Notes under the pieces: model-generated | Databases searched by the model: none | Seen by the model: only the letters and a program-made list of their open reading frames with translations | Told to the model about the DNA's origin: nothing | In this document: piece after piece, positions 47,267 to 55,424 of the stretch | Numbering within the stretch: the stretch's first letter is position 1 | Layout of the letters: every line of letters starts with the position of its first letter | Program-made: the position numbers and the translations under genes | Assembly (NCBI GenBank): GCA_964454445.1 | Contig: CAYVTD010000008.1 | Location: 8,524-72,523 of the forward strand | Direction of reading: 5' to 3' | Source: CAYVTD01 sp964454445 | GTDB taxonomy: Bacteria; Bacteroidota; Ignavibacteria; Kapaibacteriales; UBA2268 | DNA length: 64,000 bases

Positions 47267-48589
47267 ATGGAAGAACTTTTCACAAGCAAAACATCTGAGA
47301 CACAAGGGCATAATCCGCCTCTTGCCGACAGAATGAGACCAAAGACGATAGACGAGATATTAGGTCAGGAGCATATCTTAGGCAAAAACGCCCCCTTGCG
47401 TCATTTTTTCGAGCAAGCTGACTTTCCTTCAATGATTTTCTGGGGTCCACCCGGTACGGGCAAAACAACAATAGCACACATAATTTCCACATCTGCCGAT
47501 TATTATTTTGTTCGCTTATCTGCCGTAGAAGCTGGTGTGAAAGATGTAAGACAGGTAATTACTGCTGCTGAGTCATATAAAAAGGGCGGCAGAAAAACAC
47601 TGCTTTTCATCGACGAAATCCATCGTTTTAATAAATCGCAACAAGATGCCTTTTTGCATGCTGTGGAAAAGGGAATTATCACTCTCGTCGGTGCTACAAC
47701 AGAAAATCCTTCTTTCGAAGTCAATTCTGCACTCTTAAGCAGATGCCAAGTCTATCGACTTCATTATTTGAAAGATGAAGAAATAATTAAACTTGTCGAA
47801 AGAGCTTTAAAAGATGACGAGATATTGAAAAAGCAAGAAATTGAGATTAACGATTGGCAATTTTTAACGACAATAGCTGGCGGCGATGCACGAACAGCCC
47901 TGAATGCTCTCGAGCTTGCCCTGAAGATGTATCCTAAAAGCCAGAAAACGATAAAATTGACCAGACTCGATTTCGAACGGGCTTTGCAGCAAAAAACGGC
48001 AAGCTACGATAAAAAGGGAGAATCTCATTATGACACAATTTCAGCTTTTATCAAAACATTAAGAGGCTCTGACCCCGATGCCGCTTTGTTTTGGCTTGCA
48101 AAAATGCTCGATGCAGGCGAAGATCCGAAGTTTATTGCCCGTCGAATGGTCGTTTTCGCTTCTGAGGACATCGGCAATGCCGACCCTTTTGCCCTTTCGC
48201 TTGCAGTATCGGTTTTCCAAGCTGTTACGCTTATTGGAATGCCCGAATGTCGCATCAATCTAGCCCAAGGAGTAACTTATCTCGCTTCTTGTCCCAAATC
48301 GAATTCATCTTATTTCGGTATAAGCGCCGCTACGGAGCTTGTTAAAAGTGGCGCTCCGCTCATTGTGCCGCTTCATTTGCGAAATGCTCCAACTGAATAT
48401 ATGAAAAAAGAGAGCTATGGAGAGAACTACAAGTATCCACATAGTTTTCCAGGTCATTTCATTAAAGAACATTATTTCCCAGACGATATGGATCCCATAG
48501 TGTTCTATAAACCTGGCAATTTTGGGAAGGAAGCCAAGTTCAAAGAGCGATTGGAAACATTGTGGAAAGAAAGATATGAAAAAAAGTAA
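47267..48589 (+). CDS. rarA: Replication-associated recombination protein A (RarA/MgsA AAA+ ATPase)
   Basis: 440 aa from ATG 47267; the 30 residues upstream in frame are AT-rich and lack homology. It acts at stalled forks with SSB. Motifs are LADRMRPKTIDEILGQEHIL, Walker A FWGPPGTGKTT, Walker B LLFIDEIHRFNKSQQDAFL, sensor GATTENPSFEVNSALLSRC, and a C-terminal tetramerisation region ending with HSFPGHFIKEHYFPDD. Confidence 0.96.
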   Translation: MEELFTSKTSETQGHNPPLADRMRPKTIDEILGQEHILGKNAPLRHFFEQADFPSMIFWGPPGTGKTTIAHIISTSADYYFVRLSAVEAGVKDVRQVITAAESYKKGGRKTLLFIDEIHRFNKSQQDAFLHAVEKGIITLVGATTENPSFEVNSALLSRCQVYRLHYLKDEEIIKLVERALKDDEILKKQEIEINDWQFLTTIAGGDARTALNALELALKMYPKSQKTIKLTRLDFERALQQKTASYDKKGESHYDTISAFIKTLRGSDPDAALFWLAKMLDAGEDPKFIARRMVVFASEDIGNADPFALSLAVSVFQAVTLIGMPECRINLAQGVTYLASCPKSNSSYFGISAATELVKSGAPLIVPLHLRNAPTEYMKKESYGENYKYPHSFPGHFIKEHYFPDDMDPIVFYKPGNFGKEAKFKERLETLWKERYEKK

Positions 48590-48644
48590 AAAAAGCGTTT
48601 TTTAAGATAATAACGGGGTTGTCTCAAAAACAGAATTACTCCAA

Positions 48645-48664
48645 AACAGACAGGTATATCTGTT
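48645..48664. repeat. Degenerate palindrome related to the one at 44743
   Basis: AACAGA (48645-48650) pairs with TCTGTT (48659-48664) around CAGGTATA. The minus-strand string reads GTAGAACAGATATACCTGTC, similar to the GTAGAGACAGATCTCAGACC of the other copy. It lies in the gap between convergent rarA and the LOG gene. Confidence 0.4.
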
Positions 48665-48759
48665 CTACCAGGTTTATCTATTTCAATAAACTTAGGCATT
48701 CTTGCCTTACAAATTATTTAAATAAAATCTTTTAAAATAGCCTTAACATAAAGAAAAAC

Positions 48760-49338
48760 TCAAGCAAAATTCGATTTGTCATCAGGCTTGAACATAACAT
48801 TGTCTATAAGACTAATTGCCTCCTCTGAATTTGCCACAACTGTCCACACTTTTCCACGGCTTGTGGCCATAAATTTTTCGGATTCAGTTTTTAAAAGCAT
48901 TTCAATTAATGGGTTAAAATAACCTTGCAAATTAACTATGATAATGGGAGAGATTATCAAACCGAGCCGCTTCCAGGTTATCGCCTGAAGGAGCTCGGAG
49001 AGGGTGCCTGTACTGCCTGGAAGAGCAACAATACAATCAGAATCGAGCATCATTGCCGCTTCGCGTTCGTGCATAGTTTTCACTTCGCGTAGCTCGGCAA
49101 TTTTGTTGTGCCCAAGTTCGAGATTTTCCAAAAAATTAGGAATAACACCAATTACATTTCCGCCTTCGGCTAAAGCGCCGTCAGCAAGTCGCCCCATTAA
49201 ACCGATATTGCCACCACCATAAATAATTGTTTTTCCGATTTGGGCTAATAGATGCCCAAGCTTTTCGGCTTCATCAAGATAGAATCTGTCGCATTTGGCG
49301 CTAGCTCCACAAAAAACGCACACTTTATTAATTATCAT
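48760..49338 (-). CDS. LOG-family (YvdD-type) nucleoside monophosphate phosphoribohydrolase
   Basis: 192 aa. VCVFCGASAKCD, IYGGGNIGLMGRLADGAL and VIPNFL mark the LOG Rossmann fold. The catalytic loop usually reads PGGxGTxxE; here it is PGSTGTLSELLQAITW, with Ser for the second Gly but the Glu kept. The family releases the base from AMP or cytokinin nucleotides. Its start overlaps the purD end by 11 bp, suggesting one transcript. Confidence 0.88.
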   Translation of the reverse strand: MIINKVCVFCGASAKCDRFYLDEAEKLGHLLAQIGKTIIYGGGNIGLMGRLADGALAEGGNVIGVIPNFLENLELGHNKIAELREVKTMHEREAAMMLDSDCIVALPGSTGTLSELLQAITWKRLGLIISPIIIVNLQGYFNPLIEMLLKTESEKFMATSRGKVWTVVANSEEAISLIDNVMFKPDDKSNFA

Positions 49339-50629
49339 TGGCTTGTCTTTTTCTTAGCTTGTCAATACCTTTTTTCCCAATATCATTACGATAATATTTA
49401 TTTTGAAAGTCGATTATTTCAACATATTTATATGCCTTTGCGACTGCGCTTTCTATATTCTCATCTATAGCAGTAACAGCCAACACACGCCCTCCTGCAC
49501 TAAATAAATGCTCCATTTCTGCCTTAGTGCCTGCGTGAAAGACTAAGGCACCTTGCTCTTCTGCCTCAGCAATGCCTGATATTTCAAAATGACTATCATA
49601 TTTATCAGGATAACCCTCAGAGGCAAGCACAACGCAACAACTAGCCCCTGATTGAATGTTCTCGACTTTTGAACTATCAAGTTTACCAATTGCTGCTGAA
49701 TATAATAGACCGGCAAAATCTCCTTTGAACAAGGGTAAGACTGCTTGTGTTTCCGGATCACCAAATCTAACATTGAACTCGATTACAAACGGTTCGCCAT
49801 TTTTAATCATAAGTCCGGCATAAAGGCAGCCAACAAAAGGAAAACCTTCGTTAATAGCTCCTTCTATGGTTGGCTTAATAATCAAATGTTCAATTTTTAA
49901 CCTCAACCCGCTAGTAATAATCGGAGCAGGCGCATAAGCACCCATTCCGCCAGTATTTTTGCCTTTATCACCATCAAAAATTCGTTTATGGTCTTGCGAA
50001 GATGCAAGAGTAATAAAGTCTTTGCCATCAGAAACAGCTAATATCGATGCTTCTTCGCCTTCAAGATATTCTTCGACAACAATGCTATCACCTGCCGATT
50101 TGAAAATACCGCCAAATATAGCATCTATTGTCTCTAAAGCTTCTTGATGTGTTTCAGCTACAACAACACCTTTCCCCGCCGCTAACCCATCAGCCTTTAA
50201 AACAACAGGTAGCTTTGCATTTTTTAAATAATCGCGAGCTAAGTCACGCTCTTCTTTTGAAAAAGAAGCAAATCCAGCAGTCGGAATGCTATGCCGCTGC
50301 ATAAATCTCTTAGCAAAGGTTTTTGATGATTCTAATCGTGAGGCTAATTTGCTGGGTCCGAAGACCTTAATACCCGCGTGATTTAAAATATCTGATAACC
50401 CATCTGCCAATGGTTGCTCCGGACCAACAACAACTAAAGATATTGAATTTGACTTGCAAAAGTTGATAACTGTTTCAACTGCTTTTAATTCAATATCAGC
50501 ATATTCAGCATATTGGAAGATTCCAGGATTGCCGGGAAAGCAAAAAAGTTTATCTAAAGAGTTTGAATGATAAAGAGCATAAGCTAAAGCATGTTCTCTG
50601 CCGCCGCCGCCAATTAATAAAACATTCAT
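49328..50629 (-). CDS. purD: Phosphoribosylamine-glycine ligase
   Basis: 433 aa. Second step of purine synthesis. It is an ATP-grasp enzyme: MNVLLIGGGGREHALAYAL, VVGPEQPLADGL, VLKADGLAAGKGVVVAE, SQDHKRIFDGDKGKNTGGMGAYAPAP (read in two parts) and EFNVRFGDPETQ. Normal length. No other pur gene is adjacent. Confidence 0.97.
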   Translation of the reverse strand: MNVLLIGGGGREHALAYALYHSNSLDKLFCFPGNPGIFQYAEYADIELKAVETVINFCKSNSISLVVVGPEQPLADGLSDILNHAGIKVFGPSKLASRLESSKTFAKRFMQRHSIPTAGFASFSKEERDLARDYLKNAKLPVVLKADGLAAGKGVVVAETHQEALETIDAIFGGIFKSAGDSIVVEEYLEGEEASILAVSDGKDFITLASSQDHKRIFDGDKGKNTGGMGAYAPAPIITSGLRLKIEHLIIKPTIEGAINEGFPFVGCLYAGLMIKNGEPFVIEFNVRFGDPETQAVLPLFKGDFAGLLYSAAIGKLDSSKVENIQSGASCCVVLASEGYPDKYDSHFEISGIAEAEEQGALVFHAGTKAEMEHLFSAGGRVLAVTAIDENIESAVAKAYKYVEIIDFQNKYYRNDIGKKGIDKLRKRQANDN

Positions 50630-50676
50630 TGTGTTAATTGGAAGTATTTAAAAAAGAATAATCAACGATTGTCCGT

Positions 50677-51012
50677 TTATGATAAAAGAATTTCGAGGCT
50701 GCGCTTCACATTTTTTTCATATAAATTATATTCATTGTCTGCCATTATAATCTCCATCACTTGCTTCATAAGCTGCTCTTTTTCTTCAGGCTTAGAACAG
50801 TACTTCTGTCCAAGCTTCATAATCAACTGAACGTTGTCAAAGTCAGAATTAAAATGATGCAAGCGCTTAAGCTCGCGTAATCTTTGCAATGGGATTGCCT
50901 CTTCGAGCATTCTGTTCTCTTCAACGCTTATATCGAAGTCAGCTTTTGCGACATGCAATAATACAAATCCAATAAAATCCTCATAAGTCCAATTCTCTAA
51001 CTCTTTTTCCAT
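50677..51012 (-). CDS. Small helical TerB-like protein
   Basis: 111 aa, all-helical by composition. FIGFVLLHVAKADFDISVEENRMLEE and VMEIIMADNEYNLYEKNV carry the acidic repeat pattern (A.AD..i...E) of TerB-like domains. The exact family and role are not certain. It sits 47 bp upstream of purD on the same strand. Confidence 0.55.
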   Translation of the reverse strand: MEKELENWTYEDFIGFVLLHVAKADFDISVEENRMLEEAIPLQRLRELKRLHHFNSDFDNVQLIMKLGQKYCSKPEEKEQLMKQVMEIIMADNEYNLYEKNVKRSLEILLS

Positions 51013-51191
51013 AAAAGCACCTCAATGAAAATTACGAAAAACAATAATTGTAAAAACAACACTATGTAATTTAACATAAAACTATAATTAAAACAAATAA
51101 AGCCAATCCTGAAATAGTATGATTAGCATTATTTATTTAATTCGTAAAATTTTTGAGAAAAAGAATCAAACAAAGGCATAAGATAAATGCC

Positions 51192-51629
51192 TTATGCTAA
51201 TCCGCCTTCGATGTAATCCCGCAAATATTTATTTTCTGCAGAAATATGCTTAAATTTTGTTTTGACAATGTCGCCAATGGAGATAATACCAATCAGAATT
51301 TTATCGGAGACAACAGGTAAATGCCGCACTTTATTCTGGGTCATAATAGATTCGACATACTCAATATCGTCGTTTGGCTCGACAATTAAAAGGTTCTTAG
51401 TCATAATCTCTTTCACTTGTCTTTCTTTTATAGATTCTATATCTTCAAAAGCAAAACGAACAATATCCCTTTCGGAGAGGATACCAACAATTTTCGCATC
51501 AGAATTTAAAACGAGCAATGCGCCAACGCGATTGTTAACAAGTACTCTCATTGCATCAAAAACCGGCTTATCTTCACCGATGGTAAACACTTCGGGACCT
51601 TTCTGCCGCAATATTTCTCTTACTTTCAT
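51192..51629 (-). CDS. Two-CBS-domain protein
   Basis: 145 aa, a CBS pair. KPVFDAMRVLVNNRVGALLVLNSDAKIVGILSERDIVR (residues about 19-57) is the first repeat, and DIEYVESIMTQNKVRHLPVVSDKILIGIISIGDIV (about 83-118) the second. Such proteins bind adenine nucleotides as energy sensors. The partner is unknown. Confidence 0.9.
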   Translation of the reverse strand: MKVREILRQKGPEVFTIGEDKPVFDAMRVLVNNRVGALLVLNSDAKIVGILSERDIVRFAFEDIESIKERQVKEIMTKNLLIVEPNDDIEYVESIMTQNKVRHLPVVSDKILIGIISIGDIVKTKFKHISAENKYLRDYIEGGLA

Positions 51630-51735
51630 TCTAACGCTCCTTTATTATAAATTGTTTGATTTTTAATATATTCATGTAATTAATGAAGTTTATGCTAATA
51701 AAATATTTTTAAAAAATATTTCAATACTTTATTAA

Positions 51736-52020
51736 TATTTTAGATTATCGCGACTTGTTTCTAACTATCTTTTCTACAATCATTCGCTCAAACACGAACT
51801 CAAAGGCACAAAACCTCCATCCGTTGAGTTTAGCTCGGCTGTCTCTATCAAAATGATTGTCGATAAGGTTGCAGAATTATATGGTGGCGCTTCGCGAATA
51901 TAATTTGACATCAAATCGACTCAACTTAATATGAGTATGGAATATTTTCATAAAATAGTCGAAGAACTAACCGACAATGCCTTTAAATTTTCAGATGAAC
52001 AAACAGACTCACCGAAATAA
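51736..52020 (+). pseudogene. Remnant of a histidine kinase (dimerisation/HATPase part)
   Basis: One continuous frame with a single TAA (51901-51903). Before the stop: YFRLSRLVSNYLFYNHSL, then VSIKMIVDKVAELYGGAS. After it: FDIKSTQLNMSMEYFHKIVEELTDNAFKFSDEQT, read in parts, a typical kinase N-box (ELTDNAFKFS). The ATG upstream, the phospho-His and the G boxes are missing. It lies in a 588-bp gap between the CBS gene and zapA; the rest of the gap is AT-rich without features. Confidence 0.75.
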
Positions 52021-52217
52021 TGGTTAGTCTCCCCATCGTAAGCAAATAATATAAAAAAAATTTTTTGCAAAATTTAATATTTTATATTAATTTAGTGTTA
52101 AAGTATTTATTAAATTTAATAAATATAGTTTTAAATACATGTTTTTTTAAGTATACATATAAAAAGGATTTCATAGGATTATCTTTTTAGTTTTTATAAT
52201 TTGAAATAACGAGCGAA

Positions 52218-52514
52218 ATGGCAAAATCATTAAGAGTAATAATTGGCGGCAAAGATTATGTCTTACGGGGAGAAGACGAATCCTTGTTGCAAAAAGTAAC
52301 TCAAGAGGTCAATAGCCAATTAAGTTCGCTCGAGAAAAGTCATACTGATGAATCGGCTACAACACTTTCAATTTTAGCGGCGCTCAACATCGCCGAAAAG
52401 CATTATAAATATTTAGAACAAGATACAGATAGCAATAGATATATTATCAATGAACTTAATGCTATGAGTGAATTTTTGCAAAACAGCATGGAATATAAAG
52501 TTGACAGATTGTAA
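52218..52514 (+). CDS. zapA: Cell division protein ZapA
   Basis: 98 aa. It crosslinks FtsZ filaments. AKSLRVIIGGKDYVLRGEDESLLQKVTQEVNSQL and the heptad-like helix AATTLSILAALNIAEKHYKYLE (each read in parts) match ZapA. The 6S-like RNA follows directly, the arrangement also known from proteobacteria. Confidence 0.88.
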   Translation: MAKSLRVIIGGKDYVLRGEDESLLQKVTQEVNSQLSSLEKSHTDESATTLSILAALNIAEKHYKYLEQDTDSNRYIINELNAMSEFLQNSMEYKVDRL

Positions 52515-52582
52515 TTTGTTTTATATATTTGTTGGTTACTATGAGTTGTAAGTGTTCTTTGAAAGAATTATTAAGTTGTTAT

Positions 52583-52802
52583 AGCCGTATTCGACTAGAT
52601 TGCACCACGTTTATAAAGAACCGTTAGTAAAACTAACAAGGGATTCATTCTCCAGTATTAAAACGCAGGCCTCAACCGCTCAAAAAAGCAGTTGCAAATT
52701 AGCACAGAGGAAGCATGCTAATGCCGGGATGTTGCCCACCGTGGAATATTGGGTTCTTTCACATCGTGATAGTCCTCAATCTAGTCGTTACGGCTTTTTT
52801 TT
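52583..52802 (+). ncRNA. ssrS: 6S RNA-like regulatory RNA
   Basis: About 213 nt plus a T-run. Closing helix: AGCCGTA (52583-52589) and CGACTAGATTG (52592-52602) pair with CAATCTAGTCG (52777-52787) and TACGGCT (52789-52795), 18 bp with small offsets. An inner helix AAAGAACC (about 52615-52622) with GGGTTCTTT (about 52751-52759) flanks a large asymmetrical open region, then there is a long imperfect arm and eight or more T after the closing helix. This long rod with a central bubble, downstream of zapA, is the 6S RNA layout (RNA polymerase sigma-70 mimic). The sequence itself was not matched to a family. Confidence 0.72.
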
Positions 52803-52855
52803 TACATATTCTTCTTTATGAAGAAACAAATAACTGGGAGCAAAGGAGTTAACTA

Positions 52856-54421
52856 ATGAACGAAATGATTATTGTGGCTGTTTTGAGCATCGTTGGGCTT
52901 ATCGGCGGTTTTGCCGTCGCATATTTTATGGCTCAAAAAATTATGGCAGCCAAGATTAAAGAAGCAGAAGACAGTGCCAAAAAAATTATTAAAGATGGCG
53001 AAAAAGAAGCCTCTAGCTTGAAAAAAGAAAAACTGCTCGAAGTGAAAGAAGAATGGCACAAAAAGAAACAAGAATTTGAAAACGAGACTCAAACTAGACG
53101 TGCTAAAACACAAATCCTCGAAAAGCAACTTAAGGCAAGAGAAGAATCTCTCGATAGTTCGGCTGAAGCAAATACAAAAAAAGAAAAGCAATTGCAAATC
53201 CTCGAAACAGAATTAAGCAAAAAGCAATCTACCTTGGATAAACGACTCAACGAAACTGCCCATATTATCGAAGAGCAAAGCAAGGAACTCGAGCGAATTA
53301 GCGGACTTAACCGCGAAGAGGCAAAAAAGCAATTAACAAACAGTTTAATTAACGATGCCAAGCAAGAAGCTGCTGCATTTATTAAGCAAATTCGAGACGA
53401 AGCAAAGAAAACTGCCCATAAAGAAGCACAATATATTATTGTAGATGCTATCCAGCGAACCGCCTCCGACCACAGCGTCGAAAGCACTGTTTCTGTCGTT
53501 AGTTTGGATAGCGACGAGATGAAAGGCAGAATAATCGGTAGAGAAGGACGCAACATCCGCGCTTTCGAATCGGCAACAGGCATCGATCTGATTATCGACG
53601 ATACACCCGAAGCAGTTGTCATTTCAGGTTTCGACCCATTCCGGCGAGAAGTCGCCAAACGTTCTTTGGAGCGCCTTATGGAAGATGGCAGGATCCATCC
53701 CGCAAGAATCGAAGAAGTCGTAACAAAATCCAAAAAAGAACTCGAAGAAGAAATTTTTAGCGTCGGAGAAACTGCCATGCTTGACCTAGGAATTCACAAC
53801 ATCCACCCCGAATTGATAAAACTCATCGGAAAGATGAAATATCGCTCGAGTTATGGTCAGAATCTTTTAAGCCATTCTATCGAGGTTGCCCATCTTTGCG
53901 GGCTTATGGCTTCCGAACTTGATATCGACGCTACTATGGCAAAACGCGCAGGACTCTTGCACGATATTGGCAAATGCGTCGATCAAAACACTGAGGGCCC
54001 GCATGCGCTTATAGGCTTCGAAATAGCAAAAAAATACAAAGAGCCTCGTTTTGTTACTAACGCTATCGGTGCGCACCACGAAGATATGGAAATGGAGTCG
54101 CCCATCGCAGTGCTTGTGCAAGCTGCTGATAGCATTAGCGGTGCCAGGCCGGGAGCTAGGCGGGAATCACTAGAAAACTACGTAAAGCGCCTCGAAAAAC
54201 TCGAGAACCTTGCTCAAGGTTTCGACGGTGTTTCAAAGACTTATGCTATCCAGGCAGGCAGGGAAATCCGCGTCATTGTCGAGCCAGACCACGTGGACGA
54301 CCTAACAGCAGATCGTATGGCTGACGACATTGCAAAACGTATCGAAAGCGAAATGGAATATCCCGGGCAAATCAAAGTTACGGTTATTCGCGAAAGAAGA
54401 AGCGTCTCTCTGGCAAAATAA
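52856..54421 (+). CDS. rny: Ribonuclease Y
   Basis: 521 aa. Membrane-anchored endoribonuclease starting mRNA decay. N-terminal transmembrane helix (IIVAVLSIVGLIGGFAVAYF, 4-23), long coiled coil to about 200, KH domain (MKGRIIGREGRNIRAFESATG, near 222-242), and HD domain with LLHDIGKCVDQ and GAHHEDMEMESP. Length is typical. Terminator follows. Confidence 0.97.
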   Translation: MNEMIIVAVLSIVGLIGGFAVAYFMAQKIMAAKIKEAEDSAKKIIKDGEKEASSLKKEKLLEVKEEWHKKKQEFENETQTRRAKTQILEKQLKAREESLDSSAEANTKKEKQLQILETELSKKQSTLDKRLNETAHIIEEQSKELERISGLNREEAKKQLTNSLINDAKQEAAAFIKQIRDEAKKTAHKEAQYIIVDAIQRTASDHSVESTVSVVSLDSDEMKGRIIGREGRNIRAFESATGIDLIIDDTPEAVVISGFDPFRREVAKRSLERLMEDGRIHPARIEEVVTKSKKELEEEIFSVGETAMLDLGIHNIHPELIKLIGKMKYRSSYGQNLLSHSIEVAHLCGLMASELDIDATMAKRAGLLHDIGKCVDQNTEGPHALIGFEIAKKYKEPRFVTNAIGAHHEDMEMESPIAVLVQAADSISGARPGARRESLENYVKRLEKLENLAQGFDGVSKTYAIQAGREIRVIVEPDHVDDLTADRMADDIAKRIESEMEYPGQIKVTVIRERRSVSLAK

Positions 54422-54434
54422 GATGATATATTAC

Positions 54435-54472
54435 CAGCCCTTTCTTGCTTACAAGTCAGGGCTGTTTTTTTC
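54435..54472 (+). terminator. Rho-independent terminator of rny
   Basis: CAGCCCT (54435-54441) pairs with AGGGCTG (54458-54464) and is followed by seven or more T, starting 14 bp after the rny stop. Confidence 0.9.
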
Positions 54473-54520
54473 TAGTAAAACCAAAAAAAAACATCAAGCA
54501 AAAAAATAAGTAAAAAAGAC

Positions 54521-54958
54521 TTATCCATCGGATTGCTTGCTGCAATTTTGACGAATCAAATGTACGTCTTCAAATGTTTTTTTGATATCTAATTGCTTAT
54601 ATTGAAGATACTTCCCATCTGGTTTGGCTATTTTATGTTCTTTATAATGAATATCAGTTTTTCTTGAGTATTTGCCTTTATTCCTAATAAAACCTTTTGT
54701 CCCAAAATACACATCACCAATGTTCAAATAGAATGATCCCGCTTTATGCAAAACCCTTTTAAACTCAGTAATGTAAATCAATAAGTTGTTTATATAATCA
54801 TAAGGATTGTCTTCACGACCGACAGTCTCATTGCCATATAGACGACACAAGAAATAAGGAGGTGATGTAATAATCAAATTAATTGAACCATCTGGAATCT
54901 CCTTGATTAGATCCAAGGTATCGCCACGTGTTACTTTATTTATATACTTTTCGATCAT
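54521..54958 (-). pseudogene. DNA methyltransferase, N-terminal fragment with motif IV
   Basis: 145 aa, against about 280-350 for the family. VTRGDTLDLIKEIPDGSINLIITSPPYFL (in parts) holds the catalytic S-P-P-Y at about residues 33-36, and EFKRVLHKAGSFYLNIGDVYFG follows. The C-terminal AdoMet motif I (F.G.GTT) is absent; the frame ends in NCSKQSDG. It is the mirror image of the damaged methylase at 26.4-27 kb, but the overlapping RVL..G segments differ, so they are not halves of one gene. Probably inactive debris. Confidence 0.75.
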
Positions 54959-55199
54959 GTTTGTTTAATCATTCTCATTTTTATTGCAAATTTAAAAAAT
55001 TGCATATTAAAAATGAAATCATTTCATTTCTCTTCTGCCTGGGAAAAATTGAAAATCCAATATAAGCCTAAAAGCTATTGCAAGTTGAATTAAATAATTT
55101 TATTTTTTTTTGAAAAAAATTTTTGTTATTTTGTATTTGTAAATAAAATTAATAATTAGTTAAATTAATTTTCATAATAAAAGGTCATAATTACTGTTT

Positions 55200-55407
55200 T
55201 TAACATAAAGAATTAAGCAGACAGCCACATAAAGATTATTTAAGCTATGCTGTTGTGAAAAGATAGAAACTTCTCGACCCATAAAACCAATAAAGAGAAA
55301 CTTCTTGTCTTCACAAAAAAAAGGGCCTTGCTTCGTTGAGGGTCTATAATAAACAGCAGCAGTAAAGTGAGACAGAGGCGGCTCCTAAAAAAGGAGCCGT
55401 TTTTTTT
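55200..55407 (+). ncRNA. Putative small RNA with long hairpin and intrinsic terminator
   Basis: It lies in the 466-bp gap 54959-55424. GCTGTT (55248-55253) pairs with AACAGC (55352-55357). Inside, GTGAA (55254-55258) pairs with TTCAC (55309-55313), GATA with TGTC (one wobble), GAA with TTC, and TTCTC (55270-55274) with GAGAA (55294-55298), making a rod of about 17 bp. The 3' end is a strong terminator: CGGCTCC (55379-55385) with GGAGCCG (55393-55399) and eight T. No gene on this strand precedes it closely, so an independent transcript is likely. The 5' end is not determined. Identity is unknown. Confidence 0.5.
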
Positions 55408-55424
55408 GTTATTTAATTGCTATG

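Noticed and set aside
52600..52821. 73-codon plus-strand ORF after zapA
   Set aside because: It lies wholly in the 6S-like RNA fold and runs into its terminator.
53089..53778. 229-codon minus-strand ORF opposite rny
   Set aside because: A shadow of the rny coiled coil and KH region; Ser/Ile-rich composition without any domain.
26372..54958. The two methylase fragments as halves of one split gene
   Set aside because: Both contain the RVL..(G/A)G segment with different flanks, so they overlap rather than complement.
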